This document shows positions 1 through 5,077 of a DNA stretch of 5,077 nucleotides, piece by piece. The DNA comes from Treponema sp. (GTDB lineage Bacteria > Spirochaetota > Spirochaetia > Treponematales > Breznakiellaceae). Within the stretch, counting starts at the first letter, position 1. Every line of letters begins with the position of its first letter. The stretch is from assembly GCA_031271075.1 (NCBI GenBank), contig JAISWN010000146.1:1-5077 (forward strand). The letters are read 5' to 3'. The notes beneath the pieces were generated by a model. It worked only from the letters and a program-made list of their open reading frames with translations, was not told the DNA's origin and ran no database searches. A program made the translations under genes and the position numbers.

Positions 1-147
1 GCCAAGGGAAAAACGGATTATGTTTTTCGTGTCAATGGGAAAATCCCCTATCCATTTCAGAACCGGGTTGGTACAGGAAACCAGCAAGCCAAGGAGTACC
101 GGCGCCATTACGTATCGCCGCCTGATGATATAAGCTTCTTTCATCAT
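1..147 (-). CDS. Putative lipoprotein, N-terminal 49 residues only (runs off the left edge)
   Basis: Reading the minus strand from the ATG at 147-145 gives 49 open codons to the window edge. The N-terminus has a basic stretch (R9-R11), a hydrophobic segment (about V13-V23) and a lipobox LVSC at residues 22-25, so Cys25 would be the lipidated residue after signal peptidase II cleavage. This predicts a membrane-anchored lipoprotein facing the periplasm or cell surface. The start is well supported by a very strong ribosome binding site nine bases upstream; two ATG codons stand in tandem (147 and 144), and the first has the usual spacing. The mature part visible (about 24 residues) shows no family I recognise, so no function is assigned. 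It is transcribed divergently from the helicase gene. The opposite strand is also open here, but without a start signal. I am fairly sure of the signal peptide and not at all sure of the role. Confidence 0.75.
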   Translation of the reverse strand, partial: MMKEAYIIRRRYVMAPVLLGLLVSCTNPVLKWIGDFPIDTKNIIRFSLG

Positions 148-150
148 GAT

Positions 151-162
151 GGATCACCTCCT
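151..162 (-). promoter_or_regulatory. Extended Shine-Dalgarno site of the lipoprotein gene
   Basis: The minus strand reads AGGAGGTGATCC, ending three bases before the first ATG of the lipoprotein gene. The plus strand here, GGATCACCTCCT, equals the conserved anti-Shine-Dalgarno tail of bacterial 16S rRNA over 12 bases, far more than the usual 4-6. AGGAGG lies nine bases from the ATG, an effective spacing. It strongly supports the chosen start and predicts efficient translation initiation. Confidence 0.8.
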
Positions 163-240
163 GACGGATCCTTCCGGATGATGACTTTCCCCGGATCTTT
201 GATACCTCATCCTATTTCATTCGAAATCCCCCCGCCTTTC

Positions 241-285
241 TATGCAACGGCCTGCTATCCAACGGCCTGCTATGTAACAGCCTGC
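241..285. repeat. Three tandem copies of a 15-bp repeat in the divergent intergenic region
   Basis: Units lie at 241-255, 256-270 and 271-285 and read TATGCAACGGCCTGC, TATCCAACGGCCTGC and TATGTAACAGCCTGC. Units 1 and 2 differ at one base, and unit 3 differs from unit 1 at two. The array lies between the divergent lipoprotein and hrpA genes, about 95 bases upstream of the lipoprotein start and 70 upstream of the helicase start. It could be a cluster of regulator-binding sites or a simple slipped-strand duplication; the sequence alone does not decide. I found no convincing -35/-10 promoter pair for either gene in 148-353. Confidence 0.8.
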
Positions 286-290
286 TAAAG

Positions 291-317
291 GAGCCGGCCC
301 CGTTAACCGGACGGCTC
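291..317. promoter_or_regulatory. G+C-rich inverted repeat in the hrpA leader
   Basis: GAGCCG at 291-296 is complementary to CGGCTC at 312-317, with a 15-base loop that can pair further (CCG with CGG). No T-run follows on either strand, so it is not a typical intrinsic terminator. The AAGGAG at 288-293 overlaps the left arm. It may be a leader hairpin affecting helicase expression, or may have no function. Confidence 0.35.
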
Positions 318-353
318 TATCCGGGTTTGAGACATAAGCTTATGATTATCAGT

Positions 354-2849
354 ATGAATTACCTTGACCTTCCGGTTTACCGGCATAAAGACCTGATACT
401 TGAAGCCCTGGCGTCGAACCAGGCGGTGGTGGTGGAAAGCCCCACCGGTTCCGGAAAAACCACCCAGCTCCCGGTGATACTCCACGAGGCGGGTTACGCG
501 GAAAACGGGATCATCGGCGTTACCCAGCCAAGGCGTATCGCCGCCCTTTCGGTGAGTGAGTTTATCGCCCGTCAGTTGGGAACGCAGGTTCCCGGCCTGG
601 TGGGTTACAAGATGCGTTTTGAAGACCGGACCGGCCGGGACACCCGGATAAAGATCATGACCGACGGCATCCTCCTCCAGGAGATGAAACTTGATCCCTG
701 GCTTTCCCGGTACAGCCTTCTCACGGTGGACGAGGCCCACGAGCGCAGCCTTAACATTGACTTTATCCTGGGCCTCCTGAAGCGGGTAATGGAAGGCCGG
801 CGGGACTTTAAAGTCATTATCTCCTCCGCCACCATCAACGCCGAGGTGTTTTCCGAATATTTCGGCGAATGCCCGGTGGTGAAGATAGACGCCCAAACCT
901 ACCCGGTAACCCTTATCTACGATCCCCCGGCCCTGGGGGGGGAGGGTTCCCTGGGGGCCCAGGAGGCGATTCTTTCCAAGATAGACGGCATTGTCCAGCG
1001 TTTTATCGGCGAAAGGCGGGAGGGGGATGTGCTGGTGTTTCTGCCGGGGGAAAAAATGATCAAGGACTGCATGGGCCGGCTTCTTACCGGGCCCGCGGGA
1101 CAGTACATCCACCTGGTTCCCCTCTACGGCAGGCTGGGGAAGGAAGAACAGGAGCGGGTTTTTGAGGAAGCCCCCAGGGGGAAAACAAAGGTGGTGGTAA
1201 GCACCAACATCGCCGAGACTTCCGTCACCATAGACGGGATAAGCGCGGTGATCGACTCAGGGCTTTCCAAGCTGAACTACTACAATCCCCGGACCTTCAC
1301 TTCCAGCCTGGTGGAGGCCCCCATATCCAAGGCTTCGGCGAACCAGCGCAAGGGCCGGGCGGGGCGCACCCGGGAGGGAACCTGTTACCGCCTCTACACC
1401 AGGAAGGAATTTGAGAACCGCCCGCTTTTTACCACCGAGGAGATCTTCCGCACCGATCTTTCGGAAGTGGTGCTGCGCATGGCGGATCTGGGACTCTTGA
1501 ACTTTGAGGATTTTGATTTTATTTCCCCCCCGGGCCGGGAAGGGCTTATCGCGGCCATGGAAACCCTTAACCTTCTGGAAGCCCTGGAAGAAGACCGGAG
1601 CCTTTCCAGGACCGGCAAGCTGATGACCGAATTCCCCCTGGCCCCCCGCCAGTCCCGGATCATTGTGGAGGCTATTCTGCGCTACCCCGAAGTCCTCAGG
1701 GAAACCCTGATAGCCGCCGCCTTCCTCTCCACCCAGAGCCCCTACGTCCTCCCTCCGGGGGAGGAGATGGACGCCCGGAAGGCCCACCACAGTTTCCGCG
1801 ATCCCGGGGGAGACTTTGTCTCCTACCTCAAACTTTTCAGGAGTTACAGCGATTCTACCAACAAGAGCCGGTTCTGCGAGAAAAGCTACCTGGACGAGAG
1901 GGCCATGGGGGAGATCGCCAACGTGGTGGCCCAGCTTGAGGAGATCGTTTCCTCCCTGAAGATCCCCATCCTCTCAGGCGGCCCCGCGGAAGATTATCTT
2001 TACTGTGTGGCCCGTGGGATGATCCAGTTCGTCTGCGTCAGGGAAGGGCGGGAGATCTACCGCAGCCTTACGGCGGACCGGATCAGCATACACCCCGGAT
2101 CGGTGATGTTCAAAACGGATCCCCTGTACATCGTGGCGGGGGAGATCGTGCGGACTACCAGGATGTACGCCATGTCGGTCTCTCCCCTTTCAAAAGCCAT
2201 TCTGGAAAGGATCAGCCCGGAACTTGTCCTGGAGGGAAAAGGAGCCGGGAAAGGCGGAGCGGGAAAAGCGGCGGGAGAAAGGGACAGAAAAGGCAGGGAT
2301 TTTACCAACAACATACGGCTCGGCGGGGAGCTTTTCGCCATCAAAACGGTGAAAGGCAAAAAAGAAGTGGAGCTTCCCTGGGAAAAACTCTTCACCGTGA
2401 AGGACAGCCTGCCGAAAGAGAACTACTACAAGGGCCTCCGGGGAACCATCGTGGTAAAAGGCAAATACACCCTCCTGGCCGGGGAGAAGCTTAGCCTTAT
2501 CCTCTCCCTGGCGCCGGGCCTGGATGTGGAAGGCGCCCTGGAACGCCGCTGGCCCCGGAAGGAACGGTTCAATTCCCGGGAGAACCTTCCCGCCCTGCTG
2601 GAGCATATCCCCTCCCTGGTGAGCCCCGCCCCCTGGAAGGAGGGGAAGCAGTTGGGCTTTATCTGCCTCTTTACCGACGGGAAGGAAAACTACCGGTTCA
2701 AGTGTTCCCGGGGTTTCCACACCAGCCTTAACGAAAGCCTTGCCAGCCTTGAATCCCTTATCGACGAGATGGGCGACCAGGTGGACATCGAAAAGAAACA
2801 CATCGTAAACCAGACCTACCGGAGGCTTTCGGATTACCTGAGCTGGTAG
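354..2849 (+). CDS. hrpA: ATP-dependent DEAH-box RNA helicase HrpA
   Basis: Predicted cytoplasmic superfamily 2 helicase that uses ATP to remodel RNA or RNA-protein complexes. From the Met at 354 (831 residues) the motifs run in DEAH/RHA order: motif I PTGSGKTT at 30-37, Ia TQPRR at 57-61, II DEAH at 126-129, III SAT at 158-160, FLPG (IV region) at 229-232, V STNIAETSVTI at 283-293, VI QRKGRAGR at 331-338. A winged-helix/HA2 segment follows (about 370-470), then an OB-fold-like region (about 550-610), a Gly/Lys-rich linker (about 626-650) and a C-terminal domain of about 180 residues that I do not recognise. All catalytic motifs look intact. The length suits spirochaetal HrpA, much shorter than the proteobacterial enzyme. 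The start is uncertain: in-frame TTG 327, ATG 342 and ATG 354 all lack a good ribosome binding site. I prefer 354 because homologous N-termini begin close to the LPVY segment. In Borrelia burgdorferi, HrpA is known to affect global gene expression; a similar role here is inference. Confidence 0.93.
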   Translation: MNYLDLPVYRHKDLILEALASNQAVVVESPTGSGKTTQLPVILHEAGYAENGIIGVTQPRRIAALSVSEFIARQLGTQVPGLVGYKMRFEDRTGRDTRIKIMTDGILLQEMKLDPWLSRYSLLTVDEAHERSLNIDFILGLLKRVMEGRRDFKVIISSATINAEVFSEYFGECPVVKIDAQTYPVTLIYDPPALGGEGSLGAQEAILSKIDGIVQRFIGERREGDVLVFLPGEKMIKDCMGRLLTGPAGQYIHLVPLYGRLGKEEQERVFEEAPRGKTKVVVSTNIAETSVTIDGISAVIDSGLSKLNYYNPRTFTSSLVEAPISKASANQRKGRAGRTREGTCYRLYTRKEFENRPLFTTEEIFRTDLSEVVLRMADLGLLNFEDFDFISPPGREGLIAAMETLNLLEALEEDRSLSRTGKLMTEFPLAPRQSRIIVEAILRYPEVLRETLIAAAFLSTQSPYVLPPGEEMDARKAHHSFRDPGGDFVSYLKLFRSYSDSTNKSRFCEKSYLDERAMGEIANVVAQLEEIVSSLKIPILSGGPAEDYLYCVARGMIQFVCVREGREIYRSLTADRISIHPGSVMFKTDPLYIVAGEIVRTTRMYAMSVSPLSKAILERISPELVLEGKGAGKGGAGKAAGERDRKGRDFTNNIRLGGELFAIKTVKGKKEVELPWEKLFTVKDSLPKENYYKGLRGTIVVKGKYTLLAGEKLSLILSLAPGLDVEGALERRWPRKERFNSRENLPALLEHIPSLVSPAPWKEGKQLGFICLFTDGKENYRFKCSRGFHTSLNESLASLESLIDEMGDQVDIEKKHIVNQTYRRLSDYLSW

Positions 2850-2867
2850 GCTGATTAGGCCTGTGCT

Positions 2868-3047
2868 ATTTCAAACAGGCGTTATGCCGGCAGCAAACTC
2901 AAACTTGCCAATTGGATTATTGATACTATAATGGCAAATTGCAAAGGCAATAATTTTTTTGAAATTTTCGCTGGAACATCCATTGTCTCGGCAAGTATAG
3001 CCCAAAATATGGAACGTATAATTCTGAACGATAAGCTAGAATCAAAT
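2868..3047 (+). pseudogene. Remnant of a D12-class adenine-specific DNA methyltransferase (N-terminal part only)
   Basis: One plus-strand frame encodes about 60 residues resembling the N-terminus of Dam/D12-type N6-adenine methyltransferases: SNRRYAGSK (residues coded at 2871-2897; motif X-like S-adenosylmethionine site), then FFEIFAGTS (2955-2981; motif I, with Ser where family members usually have a second Gly), then ILNDKLESN (3021-3047; motif II-like ND). The family resemblance ends at 3047, and the catalytic D/N-PP-Y motif and target-recognition region are absent. No ATG, GTG or TTG lies in frame upstream of the RRYAGSK motif; a stop at 2856-2858 closes the frame. The fragment is therefore cut at both ends and should be inactive. 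It is visibly richer in A+T than hrpA and cbiO, which suits acquired restriction-modification DNA. The frame stays open far beyond 3047, but that continuation crosses palindromes and the antisense of cbiO and is not methyltransferase. Confidence 0.7.
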
Positions 3048-3048
3048 C

Positions 3049-3097
3049 AACAACCTCGCCCTGAAGTCGAACCTGCGGTTTGGCGAGGTATGTTGTT
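3049..3097. repeat. Palindromic element, copy 1 (core 3057-3085)
   Basis: ACCTCGCC at 3053-3060 pairs with GGCGAGGT at 3082-3089, and flanking AACA (3049-3052) can pair with TGTT to the right. Inside, GAACC (3069-3073) pairs with GGTTT (3077-3081) around the loop TGC. An eight-base unpaired stretch, CTGAAGTC, lies on the left side only (3061-3068). The 29-base core matches copy 2 at 27 positions. The left end of the outer arm coincides with the point where methyltransferase similarity stops, which suggests insertion or recombination there. Confidence 0.75.
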
Positions 3098-3120
3098 CTC
3101 CCGATGTGGTTGCACTCGGA

Positions 3121-3180
3121 GGTTTAATACCTCTTTAACCGCCCTGAAGTCGAACCTACGGTTCGGCGGGGTATTAAACC
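3121..3180. repeat. Palindromic element, copy 2 (core 3140-3168)
   Basis: Outer arms GGTTTAATACC (3121-3131) and GGTATTAAACC (3170-3180) are perfectly complementary over 11 bp. Inner arms CCGCC (3139-3143) and GGCGG (3165-3169), then GAACC (3152-3156) and GGTTC (3160-3164) around the loop TAC, complete a long hairpin. As in copy 1, CTGAAGTC (3144-3151) is unpaired on the left side. The core differs from copy 1 only in the loop (A for G) and in one paired base (C for T, giving G-C instead of G-T). An alternative small hairpin (GAGGT 3119-3123 with ACCTC 3129-3133) is also possible. Confidence 0.8.
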
Positions 3181-3198
3181 CCCTCGGCACGAATAATA

Positions 3199-3235
3199 GA
3201 CTTGTTCGAGAACCCGGTTGGTTCTCGAACAAGTC
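3199..3235 (-). terminator. Perfect 16-bp hairpin between convergent hrpA and cbiO, possible terminator
   Basis: GACTTGTTCGAGAACC (3199-3214) and GGTTCTCGAACAAGTC (3220-3235) are exact inverse complements around a five-base loop. It lies 39 bases downstream of the cbiO stop. In the minus direction it is followed by TATTATTCG, only weakly T-rich; in the plus direction there is no T-run. It could end the importer transcript, and its symmetry would block read-through from the hrpA side too. It could equally be another mobile palindrome, since it adjoins two others. The hairpin is certain and its role is not. Confidence 0.5.
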
Positions 3236-3274
3236 CAATGTCAGGACTTCGCAGCCGGTATCAGGCATGTCCGG

Positions 3275-3991
3275 TTACAGGCCGCACTCCTCGAGCAGTT
3301 GTTCATTGTGGAGGATGGACTCTACCGGGCCGTCGGCACGGATGCTTCCCTTATTCAAGACAATTGCGCGGGAGCTAAGAGTCTCGACAAAAGCGGTATC
3401 GTGGGTGGCTATGAGCATAGTCTGGGGCAGGGCCGCGAGGATTTTTGTGAGAGTACGCTTGCCGCGAGGGTCGAGAAAGGCGGTCGGTTCGTCAAGCAGC
3501 AGAACCTGCGGTTCCATGATGAGTACCGTGGCAAGGGCGGCAAGCCGTTTTTCCCCGCCGGAAAGTTTGTGGCTCATGCGATCTTTCAAATGGCTGATGC
3601 CGAGGGAGCGCAGGAGAAGGGCGGCCTTGTCCACAAGTTTGGTTCCATCATCAGCCTTGTCCCAACCGTAGTTCAGCGGCCCGAACAACACGTCTTCCCA
3701 GACCGTGCCCATAAAAAGCTGATCATCCGGGTTCTGAAAGACAAGGCCGGCCCGCGCCCGCAGCTCGGCCTGGGTAGATTTTTCGAGTTTGACGCCGCAA
3801 ACCTCGACGGAACCCGCATGAATGGGCAGTACCCCCAGGAGGGAAAGGAGCAGCGTAGACTTCCCCGCGCCGTTTGCGCCGAGTAACGCGATCCGTTCAC
3901 CGGCTTTGGCCTCAAAGCTCAGGTTTCTAAGCACATGACCGAGTTGGGTGTGCGGATATTCAACAGAGAGGTTTTGAACGCGCAGCATCAT
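3275..3991 (-). CDS. cbiO: Cobalt/nickel ECF transporter ATPase CbiO
   Basis: ABC-type ATPase (238 residues) that powers an energy-coupling factor importer for Co2+ or Ni2+, at the cytoplasmic face of the inner membrane. Visible motifs: Walker A GANGAGKST at 38-46, Q-loop FQNPDDQLF at 85-93 (the NPDDQ form typical of ECF ATPases), ABC signature LSGGE at 143-147, Walker B LLLDEP at 164-169, D-loop FLDPR at 172-176, H-loop His197 in ATHD. All are intact, so it should be active. The ATG at 3991 overlaps the cbiQ stop by four bases (ATGA), and no strong ribosome binding site precedes it, so translation probably depends on cbiQ. A second ATG follows directly at 3988. It is the last gene of the operon; the stop TAA is at 3277-3275. 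Whether the metal is cobalt or nickel cannot be read from the ATPase. Confidence 0.93.
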   Translation of the reverse strand: MMLRVQNLSVEYPHTQLGHVLRNLSFEAKAGERIALLGANGAGKSTLLLSLLGVLPIHAGSVEVCGVKLEKSTQAELRARAGLVFQNPDDQLFMGTVWEDVLFGPLNYGWDKADDGTKLVDKAALLLRSLGISHLKDRMSHKLSGGEKRLAALATVLIMEPQVLLLDEPTAFLDPRGKRTLTKILAALPQTMLIATHDTAFVETLSSRAIVLNKGSIRADGPVESILHNEQLLEECGL

Positions 3992-4824
3992 AAAAATAGC
4001 AAAAACAGTTTCCCCAGCAGCACACTCACGTTACACAACCTCAGCACACCGAAAATCGCCAGGTTGAGTACCACATAGGCAAGGTTGACCAGCGTGAACA
4101 TGCCTGCCGTGTTTTTGATAAACCGCTTCCGCGACACGCCCCGGTAAACGCCGGAGAATCCCCGGCATTTCATCGCGCAGAATACCCGCTCCGCCCGGTC
4201 AAAACTCCGTAAGAGAAGCTGTCCCATGAACGCGCCCATATCTTTCATCCTGACCGCCCTTGCTCCCGGTGACCGCAGTGCGTATGCCGTCCACATCGCC
4301 TCCGCCTCGTCCAGCAGCGTAGCAATGTAACGCATCGTGAGGATGATCTCGAGGCCGAGTACCCGGAATGCCGGGGGCGCGGTGATACACTCGGCGATCT
4401 CGTAAAACGGCGTTGTCGCTATGAGGAGGAGTACGGCAAACACGGTGAACGCGGTTTTGAGGAGGATGGCCGCAAAAAAGACCATGCCCCTTGAGACGGT
4501 GAGCGCGGTGTTGAGCGTAAAGGCTGGTTCCCGCATCAGGACGAGGTTGGAAAGGCCGAAGAAAAGCACAAAGGGGAGAACGGGCAGAAGCCGGGCGAAG
4601 AGAGGCCTCCACGGAGTACCGGACACCGAGGCGGCCAGCACCGGATAGAGGAGAAAAGGCACAAGAACGCTGAGATTGGCGGGTGGTACTGACACAACGA
4701 TACCAATATAGCCCAGTGTTACAATGCCCTTTGCCGCGGGGTGCAAAACATGGATGAACGAATCGCCCGAAGCCAGCCGTTCAAGGTGATCGATACCGCC
4801 GCCTGCCTTGTGGAACTGTCCCAC
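3988..4824 (-). CDS. cbiQ: Cobalt/nickel ECF transporter membrane protein CbiQ (EcfT)
   Basis: Coupling membrane subunit (278 residues) that joins the substrate-binding component to the ATPase. It has several hydrophobic segments (about 33-64, 79-97, 113-136, 152-168 and a final one near 240-275). Two Ala-x-Arg-type motifs that form the EcfT coupling helices are visible: ALRSPG at 182-187 and AMKCRGFSG at 217-225; their arginines contact the ATPase in this family. The N-terminal part, with HPAAK at 28-32, matches the D-P-x-x-K position common before the first membrane helix. The start is GTG at 4824, overlapping the cbiM stop by one base (TAGTG), with GAAGG about ten bases upstream inside the cbiM end as a ribosome binding site. 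Its end overlaps cbiO by four bases. The family call is firm; the metal remains cobalt or nickel. Confidence 0.9.
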   Translation of the reverse strand: MGQFHKAGGGIDHLERLASGDSFIHVLHPAAKGIVTLGYIGIVVSVPPANLSVLVPFLLYPVLAASVSGTPWRPLFARLLPVLPFVLFFGLSNLVLMREPAFTLNTALTVSRGMVFFAAILLKTAFTVFAVLLLIATTPFYEIAECITAPPAFRVLGLEIILTMRYIATLLDEAEAMWTAYALRSPGARAVRMKDMGAFMGQLLLRSFDRAERVFCAMKCRGFSGVYRGVSRKRFIKNTAGMFTLVNLAYVVLNLAIFGVLRLCNVSVLLGKLFLLFL

Positions 4825-5077
4825 TAGGCGGCTGCCTTCTTTTTCCGCGCCGCATGGATGAGCAGTCCCGCCCCGCCCGCAACGATTACCGTGATGAGGC
4901 TGCCGACAATGCCGGCAAGGGCCGTTTCGCCGCCTGAACCTTCACCGTTTTTCAGGGCATAGTCGGGGAGAAAGGCGGTTTTTTCAACAGTTTCGGCGGC
5001 GGCCTGAAAAACCGGACCCTCCCGTTCAAGCTCCGTGGTTCCGGCGGTTTTTTCCATCGCCCATTCGAGGCCGTCAG
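4824..5077 (-). CDS. cbiM: C-terminal PDGLE region of a cobalt/nickel ECF substrate-binding protein, CbiM-like (runs off the right edge)
   Basis: The minus-strand frame is open to the window edge and enters with DGLEWAMEKTAG, the PDGLE motif region (the edge base pair CT fits a Pro codon). It continues with FLPDYALK, then ETALAGIVGSLITVIVAGG, a single membrane helix, and ends in a basic tail ARKKKAAA facing the cytoplasm. The PDGLE domain is known at the C-terminus of CbiM/NikM proteins or as a small separate CbiN-like protein; which applies here depends on sequence beyond 5077. An internal ATG at 5057 would give 77 residues but would cut through the PDGLE motif region, so it is not the true start. 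The one-base overlap with cbiQ puts it in the same operon as the substrate-recognition or accessory component. Only 83 residues are visible. Confidence 0.82.
   Translation of the reverse strand, partial: DGLEWAMEKTAGTTELEREGPVFQAAAETVEKTAFLPDYALKNGEGSGGETALAGIVGSLITVIVAGGAGLLIHAARKKKAAA

Noticed and set aside
1..285. Plus-strand frame open from the edge to a TAA at 286-288, ending in repeated YxTAC units
   Set aside because: It is antisense to a lipoprotein start with a lipobox and very strong ribosome binding site. The repeated peptide is just the 15-bp tandem repeat translated. It could be a real gene end only if the sequence to the left supports it.
303..1112. Long minus-strand open frames opposite hrpA (also 1257-1790 and 2190-2801)
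   Set aside because: Antisense frames of a G+C-rich gene with intact helicase motifs; none has a ribosome binding site or recognisable domain.
2859..2880. Intrinsic terminator of hrpA (GCCTGT / ACAGGC)
   Set aside because: A six-base stem with a ten-base loop and no T-run. It overlaps the start of the methyltransferase remnant and is too weak to call.
3121..3180. Integron attC site
   Set aside because: The folded shape is similar, but the conserved part is the central loop region while the ends vary, the reverse of attC. No matching pair of RYYYAAC and GTTRRRY ends is present (GTTAAAG on the minus strand is only a near match).
3111..3190. tRNA-like region (GGTTCG next to paired arms)
   Set aside because: No acceptor stem, D-arm or consistent anticodon arm can be drawn; the pairing is one long hairpin.
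3047..3268. Minus-strand open frame of 73 codons
   Set aside because: It is made almost wholly of the three palindromes, lacks a ribosome binding site and resembles no protein family.
2931..3671. Plus-strand open frame of 246 codons
   Set aside because: Its first part is the methyltransferase remnant, the middle is palindromic repeat and the last 400 bases are antisense to the well-supported cbiO gene. There is no ribosome binding site at the ATG, which lies after the motif X-like segment.
3218..3886. Plus-strand open frame opposite cbiO
   Set aside because: Shadow of cbiO, which has every ABC ATPase motif in the minus frame and an operon overlap with cbiQ.

Overview
The window most resembles a spirochaete of the Treponema group. 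The grounds are a short, spirochaete-type HrpA helicase of about 830 residues, against roughly 1300 in proteobacteria, a lipoprotein signal with a compact LVSC lipobox, and G+C-rich coding with short intergenic spaces. This placement is inferred from protein style only and is moderate in confidence.

Layout. At the left edge (1-147, minus strand) is the start of a lipoprotein gene with an exceptionally long Shine-Dalgarno match. A 206-base divergent intergenic region follows, holding three tandem copies of a 15-bp repeat and a G+C-rich hairpin. The largest gene (354-2849, plus strand) encodes the DEAH-box RNA helicase HrpA. Next is a 425-base stretch without an intact gene (2850-3274). It holds an A+T-rich remnant of an adenine-specific DNA methyltransferase, cut at both ends, then two related palindromic elements that share a core but have different, still self-complementary arms, then a long perfect hairpin. 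From 3275 to the right edge, three overlapping minus-strand genes form a cobalt/nickel ECF importer operon in the order cbiM (C-terminal PDGLE part only), cbiQ, cbiO.

How the genes work together. CbiM (substrate-binding membrane component), CbiQ (EcfT coupling membrane protein) and CbiO (ATPase) together import Co2+ or Ni2+. Their 1-nt and 4-nt stop/start overlaps imply one transcript and coupled translation. HrpA acts independently in RNA metabolism. HrpA and the importer operon converge, and the space between them has collected mobile or decayed DNA.

The most interesting part is 2868-3235: a methyltransferase fragment that ends where a palindromic element begins, followed by a second element with the same core and different complementary arms. 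It looks like the footprint of a mobile palindromic repeat family or a conserved folded RNA/DNA element. A genome-wide search for the core would settle which.
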